DNA of 5,235 nucleotides, from NCBI GenBank assembly GCA_029974855.1, contig JARKQO010000285.1, positions 1 through 5,235 on the forward strand. The letters run 5' to 3'. This document shows positions 1 through 5,235 of this stretch, one piece after another; position 1 is the stretch's first letter, and each line of letters starts with the position of its first letter. The notes under the pieces are model-generated. The model saw only the letters and a list, made by a program, of their open reading frames with translations. It did not search any database and was not told the DNA's origin. This DNA comes from Eubacteriales bacterium (lineage in GTDB: Bacteria > Bacillota_A > Clostridia > Christensenellales > Aristaeellaceae). The position numbers and the translations under genes were made by a program.

Positions 1-1299
1 CTTGGGGGTGCGCCTATGGGTGTAAAAGTCCACGTGGATCATGCCAAAGCGCTTGAAATAACCCTCCGCCCACTCGAAGTTGTCCATCAGGGACCAGACG
101 AAGTACCCCATCACCTGGGTACCGTCCTGATGGGCCTGCTCCAGGGCCTCCAAATAGCGGCTCAGGTAGTCGATCCGCTGGGGATCGTGGCATTTTCCGT
201 CCTGGCTGATCCAGTCCTGGCCCGCGAAGCCGTTTTCCGTGATGAGGATGGGGGACCGGTACCGTTCGTACAGGAAGCGGGGTCCCCAGTACAGGCATTC
301 CGGGACCACGGGCCAGCCGCAGTCGTTGCGGGGGAAGCCCGCCTCCCAGGGGGTCAGGACGGCCTTGCCCTCGGGCCCGGCCTGTACCCGTTGGCCTTCG
401 TAGATGTTCACCCCGTAAAAGTCCAGGGGCTGGCGGATGGCCTCCATATCCCCAGAAAGAATGGGGGGCATGTGCTTCTCATGATAGGCCAGGCCGTCCT
501 GGGGGTACTGGCCCAAAAACACGGGGTCGGACCACCAGGCGGCGTTGAACAGGGAATCCTTGTCCGTGCGGAACATCTCCCGCCGGGCCGCCTCAATGTC
601 CTGGGGGCTGCGGGAGGCGGGGAAATAGGTGGCTCCCACGGGGGCAAAGCCAATTTGAAGGGGCTGCTTGGCAAAGGCGCGGAGGGTTTGCACGCTTTGG
701 CCGTGGGCCAGCAGCGCGTGGTGGGCGGCGGTGAGCACGTCCCCCTGGGAAAGGGTCACAAAGGGCGCGTGGGTGCCTCTTTGCATCCCAAGGCCCACGA
801 AGCACTGGGGCTCGTTGAGGGTCATCCAATGCCCCACCCGGTCCGAGAAGCGCTCCGCGGCCACCCGGGCATACTCCGCAAACCAGCCCGTGATGTCCCG
901 GTTCAGCCAGCCGCCCCGCTTGTACAGCTCGTAGGGCAGGTCCCAGTGGTACAGGGTCACATAGGGGGCGATCCCCGCCTCGCACAGCCCGTCGATGAGC
1001 CTGTCGTAAAAATCCAGGCCCTTTTGGTTCGCCGGGCCGGCGCCCTCCGGCAGAATCCGGGGCCAGGACAAGGAAAAGCGGTACGCGTCCACGCCCATTT
1101 CCTTCAGCAGCCCGATATCCTCCGGGTAGCGGTGATAGTGGTCGCAGGTCACGTCCCCGTTGTGGAAATCCCGCACCGCCCCCGGCTTCCGGCAGCCCGT
1201 ATCCCAAATGCTCAGGCCCTTGCCGTCCTGGTAGGCGGCCCCTTCGATCTGGTAGGAGCTGGTGGCCGCGCCCCAGACGAATCCCTTTGGAAAGCTCAT
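1..1299 (-). CDS. bglA: GH1 family beta-glucosidase, C-terminus cut by window edge
   Basis: This is a cytoplasmic retaining glycosidase that removes beta-linked glucose, or a related sugar, from short oligosaccharides or aryl-glycosides. The 433 visible residues show the GH1 pattern in order: FVWGAATSSYQIEG at residues 7-20 (glycone-binding Q17), YHWDLP with H118, the acid/base motif TLNEP with E163, Y300 in FYGVNIYEG, the nucleophile motif ITENG with E355, and W402, E409 and W410 in WSLMDNFEWAEGY. The E409/W410 pair is typical of enzymes acting on free sugars; phospho-beta-glucosidases carry a different, phosphate-binding loop there. The frame stays open to base 1 and ends in HRRTPK, so about 10-20 residues are probably missing. 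Two in-frame ATGs exist. GGAGGG at 1307-1312 lies 7 bases from the one at 1299 but only 1 base from the one at 1305, so 1299 is chosen. There is no signal peptide. The gene is divergent from the sugar transporter genes. The symbol bglA is the loose family name; substrate preference (glucoside, galactoside or fucoside) is undetermined. Confidence 0.95.
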   Translation of the reverse strand, partial: MSFPKGFVWGAATSSYQIEGAAYQDGKGLSIWDTGCRKPGAVRDFHNGDVTCDHYHRYPEDIGLLKEMGVDAYRFSLSWPRILPEGAGPANQKGLDFYDRLIDGLCEAGIAPYVTLYHWDLPYELYKRGGWLNRDITGWFAEYARVAAERFSDRVGHWMTLNEPQCFVGLGMQRGTHAPFVTLSQGDVLTAAHHALLAHGQSVQTLRAFAKQPLQIGFAPVGATYFPASRSPQDIEAARREMFRTDKDSLFNAAWWSDPVFLGQYPQDGLAYHEKHMPPILSGDMEAIRQPLDFYGVNIYEGQRVQAGPEGKAVLTPWEAGFPRNDCGWPVVPECLYWGPRFLYERYRSPILITENGFAGQDWISQDGKCHDPQRIDYLSRYLEALEQAHQDGTQVMGYFVWSLMDNFEWAEGYFKRFGMIHVDFYTHRRTPK

Positions 1300-1337
1300 G
1301 GTCATTCCCTCCGAAGATGATATGGATGTTGGATGAA

Positions 1338-1350
1338 GCCGCATGGCGGC
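1338..1350 (-). repeat. small inverted repeat in the glucosidase leader
   Basis: GCCGC and GCGGC form a 5-bp perfect stem around ATG. In the leftward transcript this would be a short hairpin between the terminator-like hairpin at 1359-1377 and the ribosome binding site at 1307-1312. Its role is unknown, and it may be a chance structure in GC-rich DNA. Confidence 0.35.
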
Positions 1351-1354
1351 CCAC

Positions 1355-1377
1355 AAAAGCCGTCCTGAGGGGACGGC
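1355..1377 (-). terminator. terminator-like hairpin in the glucosidase 5' leader (possible attenuator)
   Basis: On the minus strand GCCGTCC, a 5-base loop CCTCA and GGACGGC form a perfect 7-bp GC-rich stem, followed directly by TTTT and then GTGG. It lies between the predicted leftward promoter and the glucosidase start, so it would act within the leader rather than at a gene end. The short T-run makes it a weak intrinsic terminator at best. It could be a transcription attenuator, a leader-stabilising hairpin, or a block against read-through from a promoter further right. Confidence 0.45.
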
Positions 1378-1397
1378 CTGATTCCGTTGGCGTTTCC

Positions 1398-1426
1398 ATC
1401 CTAGCAGAAAACCCCCGGTTTTGCAA
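1398..1426 (-). promoter_or_regulatory. predicted sigma-A-type promoter for the glucosidase gene
   Basis: On the minus strand the -35 box is TTGCAA (1421-1426, 4/6 match) and the -10 box is TAGGAT (1398-1403, 4/6 match). They are separated by exactly 17 bases, and TGC lies directly before the -10 as an extended -10 element. Transcription would start near 1391, giving a leader of about 90 bases. The spacer contains a palindrome that could be an operator. The boxes are imperfect, and only transcript mapping would settle the start. Confidence 0.5.
1404..1424. repeat. palindrome inside the glucosidase promoter (candidate operator)
   Basis: AAAACC (1408-1413), a CCC centre and GGTTTT (1417-1422) form a perfect 6-bp inverted repeat. 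GC at 1404-1405 and GC at 1423-1424 extend it if two bases bulge. It covers the -35 to -10 spacer of the predicted leftward promoter and enters the -35 box, a classic site for a repressor. The regulator is not encoded in the window, so this assignment is positional. Confidence 0.45.
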
Positions 1427-1454
1427 TGGATTTCCAGAGGGGCCGGGCTCACAA

Positions 1455-1471
1455 AATGAAACTTTATTTTA
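1455..1471. repeat. GAAACTTT element, copy 1
   Basis: The 17 bases AATGAAACTTTATTTTA match the copy at 1600-1616 at 14 of 17 positions. This copy sits upstream of both predicted promoters, centred about 73 bases before the leftward start and about 95 before the rightward one. It is AT-rich against a GC-rich background. It could be half of a paired binding site for a regulator of the AraC or LacI type, or simple AT-rich similarity. Confidence 0.35.
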
Positions 1472-1506
1472 CATAGTCCGTCTTTTTCCAGAAAAACACT
1501 GTGCCT

Positions 1507-1516
1507 CCCCCGGGGG
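1507..1516. repeat. C5G5 palindrome next to the rightward -35 box
   Basis: CCCCCGGGGG is a perfect 10-base palindrome ending 7 bases before the -35 box of the rightward promoter. In a GC-rich genome such a run may occur by chance; its position makes a regulatory site possible but not shown. Confidence 0.25.
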
Positions 1517-1523
1517 GACAGCC

Positions 1524-1552
1524 TTGACAACCGCATCAGGATGTGGTAAATT
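1524..1552 (+). promoter_or_regulatory. predicted strong sigma-A promoter for the transporter genes
   Basis: A consensus -35 box TTGACA (1524-1529) is followed after 17 bases by TAAATT (1547-1552) as the -10 box. TGG directly before it supplies an extended -10 element. The predicted start near 1559 leaves a leader of about 115 bases before the binding-protein gene. It is the best promoter match I found in the window and points to high expression of the abundant binding protein. Confidence 0.75.
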
Positions 1553-1582
1553 TGGGACAAATGGGGGAGTAGGAACAAAGCC

Positions 1583-1629
1583 TTTCCAGGGCGCAAGGAA
1601 AAGAAACTTTGTTTCAAATCCCTGGGAAA
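1583..1629 (+). promoter_or_regulatory. nested stem-loop in the binding-protein mRNA leader
   Basis: An outer stem pairs CCAGGG (1586-1591) with CCCTGG (1620-1625), and TTT (1583-1585) pairs with AAA (1627-1629) across a bulged G. Inside it GAAAC (1603-1607) pairs with GTTTC (1611-1615) around TTT. The structure lies downstream of the predicted transcription start and 30 bases upstream of the ribosome binding site. There is no T-run after it, so it is not a terminator. It could stabilise the mRNA or be a protein target; it matches no riboswitch class I recognise. Confidence 0.4.
1600..1616. repeat. GAAACTTT element, copy 2 (perfect inverted repeat core)
   Basis: The core GAAAC-TTT-GTTTC (1603-1615) is a perfect inverted repeat, and the 17-base element matches copy 1 at 14 positions. 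It lies about 50 bases after the predicted rightward transcription start and 145 bases, centre to centre, from copy 1. A downstream operator acting with an upstream copy would fit repression by DNA looping. It also forms the inner hairpin of the leader stem-loop, so the DNA-site and RNA explanations compete. Confidence 0.35.
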
Positions 1630-1673
1630 ACCCGTCCGATCAACCCATGGCATCACAAAAAGGAGGCAACAAC

Positions 1674-3227
1674 ATGAGGAAAACCACCCGTATTCTTGCC
1701 TGGCTGCTCACCCTGATCATGGCGCTGGGCATGGCGTCCGTGGCCGCCGCCCAGGAGGATTTCCTGGCCGGGGACCCGCTGAAGATCACCATGTACTATT
1801 CCGACAACGCCACGCTGCCCTTCAAGGAGGACTGGCTCACCGTCAAGACCATCCAGGAGCGATACAACGTGGACATCACCTTTGAGGTGATTCCCATCGC
1901 GGACTACCTCACCAAGGTGTCTTTGGCGCTGAACACCGGCACCAACGCCCCGGACGTGATCCTCTACCAGATGATCAAGGGGGAGAACGCGTCCTTGGCT
2001 ATGAACGGAGCCATTGTGCCCATCAGCGACTATGCCGACTGGACCCCCAACTTCAACGCCAGGGTGGAGGCCTTTGGCCTTCAGGACGACGTGGCCATGC
2101 TGAACCTGGGGGACGGCAAGCGCTACAGCCTGCCCGCCCTCTTTGACAAGCCCTTCTACGATGGCGGCCTGATCCTCCGGGAGGACTACCTCCAGGCCAA
2201 GGGCCTTGAGGCCCCCAAGACCTATGACGATTTGTATGCCATCCTGAAGGCGTACAAGGAGGACAATCCCTCCTCCTACCCCCTCACCATTCTGGCTGGC
2301 CCCCGGGTGCTGTTCCGCATGACCATGCCCGCCTTTGGGGTGAGCCTGCACCGCAACGCCTCCTCCGGCAGCTCCGTGCTCAGCTGGGACTATGCCAACA
2401 AGACCTACTTCCCCGGCGCCATCAGCGAGGAGTACAAGGCCTACATCAGCTTCTTCGCCAAGCTGTACGCCGAGGGCCTGCTGGACCCGGAAATGGCCGA
2501 TCCCATCGACGGCGACAAGTGGAACCAGAAGCTGGCCACCGGCATGTCCATGGCTACCTACGCCTACTATGACCAAATCGGAGGCGTCACCGCCGCCAGC
2601 GAGATCGAAGGCTTCAAGCTGAACATGTATCCCGCTTTGGCAGGCCCCGCCGGAGCCCACCACCAGCCCAAGAGCAAGACCGGCTCCGGGGTCATCTTCC
2701 CCATGAAGACCGCTGAGCGGCCGGACTTCGAGCGCATCGTGCGCACGGTGGACGCCATGTTCTTCTCTGAGGAAGCCGCCAAGCTGTGGTGCATCGGCGT
2801 GGAGGGCGTGACCTATACTTTGGATGGAGACAAGGTGGTATACGCCGACGACATCCTGAACTCCCCGGACGGCATCTACAAGAACATGCAGCTCCAGTAC
2901 GGCTGCGGCTCCGACGTAACCCAGATGGTGTGGGTCAACGAGCGGGAGATGACCAAGTACGACGAGAACTACCGGGCCATCAACCAGGCCGTGGCGGCCA
3001 TGGACGACGTGATCCAGTCCATCCCGCCCACGCCCAAGTTTGACGACATCCAGGCTGAGGAAGCCTCCAGCTTGCAGACCCCCTTGGCGGATGCCTTTGA
3101 GCGTTGGAACGACGCGTTCCTCACCGGCGCCAAGAGCATCGAGGCCGATTGGGACGCCTATGTGGAGGAAATGAAGAGCTTGCAGATCGAGGCCTTCTGC
3201 GCGCTGTACAACGACAACATGAACTAA
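1674..3227 (+). CDS. sugar ABC transporter extracytoplasmic binding protein (LplA/YtcQ-like)
   Basis: The 517-residue product is a secreted solute-binding protein that would deliver a carbohydrate to the permeases encoded downstream. Residues 1-26 form a signal peptide: MRKTTR, a hydrophobic core from I7 to V23, then AAA before Q27, a signal peptidase I type site. No cysteine lies near it, so there is no lipobox, which is unusual for a Gram-positive binding protein. The length suits the large LplA/YtcQ group of family 1 sugar-binding proteins (COG1653 type). The start of the mature domain (LKITMYYSDN) and G375-V-E-G-V-T-Y381 near the C-terminus also suit this group. AAGGAGG at 1660-1666, 7 bases before the ATG, fixes the start; the frame is open further upstream but crosses the promoter. 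The GH1 gene next door suggests a beta-linked oligosaccharide ligand, but ligand identity cannot be read from the sequence. Confidence 0.93.
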   Translation: MRKTTRILAWLLTLIMALGMASVAAAQEDFLAGDPLKITMYYSDNATLPFKEDWLTVKTIQERYNVDITFEVIPIADYLTKVSLALNTGTNAPDVILYQMIKGENASLAMNGAIVPISDYADWTPNFNARVEAFGLQDDVAMLNLGDGKRYSLPALFDKPFYDGGLILREDYLQAKGLEAPKTYDDLYAILKAYKEDNPSSYPLTILAGPRVLFRMTMPAFGVSLHRNASSGSSVLSWDYANKTYFPGAISEEYKAYISFFAKLYAEGLLDPEMADPIDGDKWNQKLATGMSMATYAYYDQIGGVTAASEIEGFKLNMYPALAGPAGAHHQPKSKTGSGVIFPMKTAERPDFERIVRTVDAMFFSEEAAKLWCIGVEGVTYTLDGDKVVYADDILNSPDGIYKNMQLQYGCGSDVTQMVWVNEREMTKYDENYRAINQAVAAMDDVIQSIPPTPKFDDIQAEEASSLQTPLADAFERWNDAFLTGAKSIEADWDAYVEEMKSLQIEAFCALYNDNMN

Positions 3228-3244
3228 GCGCCCAAAAGGGCCAA

Positions 3245-3309
3245 GCCCATGCGCCCGCCATAAAATGTCACAGGAGACCAGCATTTTATGGCGGGCGCAA
3301 CCTATGGGC
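3245..3309 (+). repeat. very strong hairpin between binding-protein and permease genes
   Basis: Bases 3250-3267 and 3282-3299 are exact reverse complements, giving an 18-bp stem with a 14-base loop (3268-3281). Below it GCCCA (3245-3249) pairs with TGGGC (3305-3309) across a 5-base bulge, for 23 pairs in all. It starts 18 bases after the binding-protein stop and ends 44 bases before the first permease start. No T-run follows on the plus strand, so it is not a standard intrinsic terminator. The likely role is to block 3' exonucleases or partly reduce read-through, so that binding protein is made in excess over permeases, as intergenic hairpins do in maltose-type operons. A dispersed palindromic repeat is an alternative. 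Confidence 0.85.
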
Positions 3310-3353
3310 CTCCGCATCCCCCCAAAGGCAGCCTACCAGGAAAGGGTGAAAGC

Positions 3354-4307
3354 ATGGGCAAAAATTCTCCGCAACCCAAACCGGCCGCGCTGTACAAGGA
3401 GCCCTGGCGGCGTCATCTTCATAAGTATTGGGCCCTATACCTCATGCTGATCCTTCCGGTGATCTATTTCGTCCTGTTCAAATACTTGCCCATGTTCGGC
3501 AACATTCTGGCCTTCCGGCGCTACCAGCCCGGCAAGGGGGTCTGGGGCACCCAATGGCGCGGGTTTTACTATTTCGAGCGGTTTTTGAAGGACCCGGCCT
3601 TCTGGAACGCCTTTCGCAACACCCTCACCCTGTCCCTGTGGAACATCCTGGTGAACTTCCCGCTGCCCATCGTGTTCGCGCTGCTCCTGAACGAGGTGCG
3701 GGCCAAAAAGTTCAAAAAGGCCGTGCAGACCATCTCCTACATGCCCCGCTTCATCTCCACCGTGGTGGTCATCGCCATCCTGGCGGAGCTGCTGTCCCCC
3801 TCCACAGGGCTGGTGAACCGGCTGCTGGTGAACGCCTTTGGGCTCAGCCCCATTTACTTCACCAACCTGCCCCAGTATTTCCGGCCCATTTACATCCTCA
3901 CGGACAGCTGGCAATACACCGGCTGGACCTCCATCATCTACCTGGCGGCCATTACCGGGGTGAATCCCGATCTGTTTGAGGCCGCCGAGATCGATGGGGC
4001 GGGCCGCTTCCAAAAGGTCCGGTACGTGACCATCCCCTCTATTTTGCCCACCATCATGGTGATGCTGATCCTCCAGGTGGGGCGCATGCTGAGCCTGGGC
4101 TTTGAAAAGGTGCTGCTGCTGTACACCCCCGCCAACTCCGTCACCAGCGATATTTTGGATACGCTGGTGTACCGCACGGGCCTGGGGAACCAGCAGAATT
4201 ATTCCTATGCCTCGGCCATCGGGCTGTTCAGCGGCTTTGTGGGGCTGATCTTGGTGTCCTTGGCCAACTATCTGAGCCGCAGGGCCACCGGCGAGTCCAT
4301 CTACTAG
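3354..4307 (+). CDS. sugar ABC transporter permease, first subunit (LplB/YteP-like)
   Basis: This 317-residue inner-membrane protein is one half of the channel of a CUT1-type sugar importer. Six hydrophobic segments can be seen at about 26-42, 89-112, 127-147, 186-203, 228-245 and 286-307, after a basic N-terminal tail. The EAA loop that docks the ATPase is present as E209-A-A-E-I-D214-G215-A-G, followed by VTIPSILP. The phrases LPVIYFVLFKYLPMFG and YMPRFISTVVV are typical of the LplB/YteP subgroup. An upstream in-frame ATG at 3288 has no ribosome binding site and falls inside the intergenic hairpin. The ATG at 3354 has AAAGGG at 3341-3346, 7 bases away, and is preferred. It follows the binding-protein gene after 126 bases and precedes its partner permease by 16, so the two permeases are very probably co-transcribed. 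Confidence 0.95.
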   Translation: MGKNSPQPKPAALYKEPWRRHLHKYWALYLMLILPVIYFVLFKYLPMFGNILAFRRYQPGKGVWGTQWRGFYYFERFLKDPAFWNAFRNTLTLSLWNILVNFPLPIVFALLLNEVRAKKFKKAVQTISYMPRFISTVVVIAILAELLSPSTGLVNRLLVNAFGLSPIYFTNLPQYFRPIYILTDSWQYTGWTSIIYLAAITGVNPDLFEAAEIDGAGRFQKVRYVTIPSILPTIMVMLILQVGRMLSLGFEKVLLLYTPANSVTSDILDTLVYRTGLGNQQNYSYASAIGLFSGFVGLILVSLANYLSRRATGESIY

Positions 4308-4323
4308 AAAGGGGGAGACGCGT

Positions 4324-5223
4324 ATGACCACCAAAGCCCTGGCCGCCGGAGCGGGGAAAGGAAGAAGGCTGCGCCGGATCACCCCCTTTGATCTGGTGGT
4401 GTACCTGGTGATGGGGGCGGCGCTGCTGCTGTGGGTAGTTCCCTTTATTTACATGATCGCCCTGTCCTTATCCGACGCCAAGGCCATCATCAACAACCAG
4501 GTAAGCCTCTATCCCGTGGGGCTGAACCTGAAGGCCTACCAGCAGATCTTTAACTATCCCAACTTTTACCGGGCTTATGGGAACACCTTTTTGTACACCA
4601 TTTTTGGAACCTTTATCGCCCTGGCCATGACGGTGCTGTTCGCCTACCCGCTGTCCAAAAGCTTTTTGCGGGGGCATAAGCTGCTGCTGAAAATGGTGGT
4701 GTTCTCCATGTTTTTCACCGGCGGCCTGATCCCCACCTATCTGCTGATTTCCTACATGGGCCTTACGGGAACGCGCTTTGCCATGCTCATTCCCTTTGCC
4801 ATCAATTCCTTTAACCTGATCATCCTGATCAACTTTTTCAAGTCCATCCCCCATGAAATTGAGGAGGCCGCCCTCATCGACGGCCTGGGGTATTTCGGCA
4901 TCCTGCGGCAGATCGTGCTGCCCCTGTCCGGGCCGGCTTTGGCCACGATCGGGCTGTATTACGCGGTATTCTTCTGGAACGACTGGTTCAACGGGCTCAT
5001 TTACCTGAACAGCAAGCAATACCCGGTGATGCTGTTTTTGCGCAACATCGTCCAGGGCACCGCCATGGTGGGGGACGGGGCGGGCTCCGCGGACCGGTCC
5101 AGCATCGCCATCTCGGTGAAATCCGCGGTGATCATCGTGTCCACGCTGCCCATCATCATTTTGTATCCGCTGCTGCAGCGCTTCTTCATCGCGGGGCTGA
5201 CGGTGGGTTCGGTGAAGGGATGA
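4324..5223 (+). CDS. sugar ABC transporter permease, second subunit (YtcP/LplC-like)
   Basis: This 299-residue inner-membrane protein would pair with the preceding permease to form the translocation channel. Six hydrophobic segments lie at about 24-46, 88-108, 121-143, 153-173, 203-218 and 264-281. The EAA loop is E181-A-A-L-I-D186-G187-L-G, followed by IVLPLSGPA, and the protein ends in GLTVGSVKG, a C-terminal tail typical of the YtcP/LplC subgroup (COG0395). The motif FFTGGLIPTYLL at 130-141 is also characteristic. GGGGGAG at 4311-4317 lies 6 bases before the ATG, and the gap to the upstream stop is only 16 bases. No ATPase gene follows within the 12 remaining bases. Such importers usually borrow a shared MsmX/MsmK-type ATPase, which I infer here. 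Further genes of the operon may lie beyond the window. Confidence 0.95.
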   Translation: MTTKALAAGAGKGRRLRRITPFDLVVYLVMGAALLLWVVPFIYMIALSLSDAKAIINNQVSLYPVGLNLKAYQQIFNYPNFYRAYGNTFLYTIFGTFIALAMTVLFAYPLSKSFLRGHKLLLKMVVFSMFFTGGLIPTYLLISYMGLTGTRFAMLIPFAINSFNLIILINFFKSIPHEIEEAALIDGLGYFGILRQIVLPLSGPALATIGLYYAVFFWNDWFNGLIYLNSKQYPVMLFLRNIVQGTAMVGDGAGSADRSSIAISVKSAVIIVSTLPIIILYPLLQRFFIAGLTVGSVKG

Positions 5224-5235
5224 GAATACTTAGGT

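Larger units (their letters stand above)
1300..1673. other. divergent intergenic control region (374 bp, no gene)
   Basis: This stretch separates the leftward glucosidase gene from the rightward transporter genes. Reading from left to right it holds the glucosidase ribosome binding site, two leader hairpins (1338-1350 and 1359-1377), a leftward promoter with an internal palindrome, an AT-rich patch with the first copy of a GAAACTTT element, a C5G5 palindrome, the rightward promoter, a nested leader stem-loop containing the second GAAACTTT copy, and the binding-protein ribosome binding site. An open frame from 1287 runs into the binding-protein gene, but it crosses the promoter and has no ribosome binding site, so I treat the region as non-coding. 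Confidence 0.85.

Noticed and set aside
16..1320. A 434-codon open frame on the plus strand over the glucosidase gene
   Set aside because: It is antisense to a clear GH1 gene with all catalytic motifs. Long antisense frames are expected from strong G/C third-position bias, and its translation shows no recognisable domain.
1417..1424. Possible BglG/LicT antiterminator (RAT) site before the glucosidase
   Set aside because: Only GCAAAACC matches the 3' end of a RAT. The paired 5' half is missing, and the sequence lies upstream of the predicted transcription start.
1457..1473. Possible CcpA cre site
   Set aside because: TGAAACTTTATTTTACA starts and ends like a cre box but lacks the central CG that defines it.
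1287..1673. N-terminal extension of the binding-protein reading frame
   Set aside because: It would run through the consensus promoter and leader, and would bury the signal peptide. The ATG at 1674 has an ideal ribosome binding site.
1653..3317. A 554-codon open frame on the minus strand over the binding-protein gene
   Set aside because: The translation is rich in G, V, H and L without domain structure, which is typical of antisense shadows. The plus strand has a ribosome binding site, signal peptide and family features.
3288..3353. 22-residue N-terminal extension of the first permease from the ATG at 3288
   Set aside because: There is no ribosome binding site, and the ATG lies inside the stem of the intergenic hairpin. 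The ATG at 3354 has a well-spaced AAAGGG.
3435..4382. A 315-codon minus-strand open frame over the first permease gene
   Set aside because: It is antisense to a permease with an EAA loop and six membrane segments, and its own translation is low-complexity H/Q/G-rich.
1..5235. CRISPR arrays, tRNAs, insertion sequences, toxin-antitoxin or phage genes
   Set aside because: I saw no spaced direct repeats, no tRNA-like cloverleaf, no transposase motifs and no small defence-type genes; nearly all the sequence is accounted for by four metabolic genes and one control region.

Overview
The window looks like part of a carbohydrate-uptake locus from a GC-rich member of the Bacillota, most plausibly a gut-type Clostridia lineage. 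This rests on four things: GC-rich codons with G or C favoured at third positions, strong AGGAGG-type ribosome binding sites, sigma-A-like promoters, and LplB/YtcP-type sugar permeases, which are abundant in Clostridia and Paenibacillus-like genomes. No rRNA, tRNA or other taxonomic marker is present, so this placement is an inference.

Layout. Positions 1-1299 (minus strand) carry a GH1 beta-glucosidase that lacks only its last few residues, cut by the left edge. Positions 1300-1673 are a divergent control region: one promoter fires left into the glucosidase gene and one fires right into the transporter genes. The region also holds several dyads, a pair of similar 17-base elements and leader-RNA hairpins. 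Positions 1674-3227 encode an extracytoplasmic sugar-binding protein. Positions 3228-3353 are a gap dominated by a very strong hairpin with an 18-bp perfect stem. Positions 3354-4307 and 4324-5223 encode the two membrane subunits of an ABC importer of the CUT1 type (LplB-like, then YtcP/LplC-like). The last 12 bases hold nothing recognisable.

How it fits together. The binding protein would capture an oligosaccharide or beta-glucoside outside the cell, and the two permeases would move it through the membrane using a shared MsmX/MsmK-type ATPase that is not encoded here. The cytoplasmic GH1 enzyme would then release glucose or another beta-linked sugar. The GH1 active site has the features of an enzyme for non-phosphorylated sugars, which agrees with ABC rather than PTS import. 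The exact substrate cannot be read from the sequence.

Novelty. The genes belong to well-known families, and I see no new kind of system. The parts worth a second look are non-coding: the dyad inside the glucosidase promoter, a terminator-like hairpin in its leader, the repeated GAAACTTT element, the leader structure of the binding-protein mRNA, and the large hairpin between the binding-protein gene and the permease genes. The absence of a lipobox in the binding protein is also odd.
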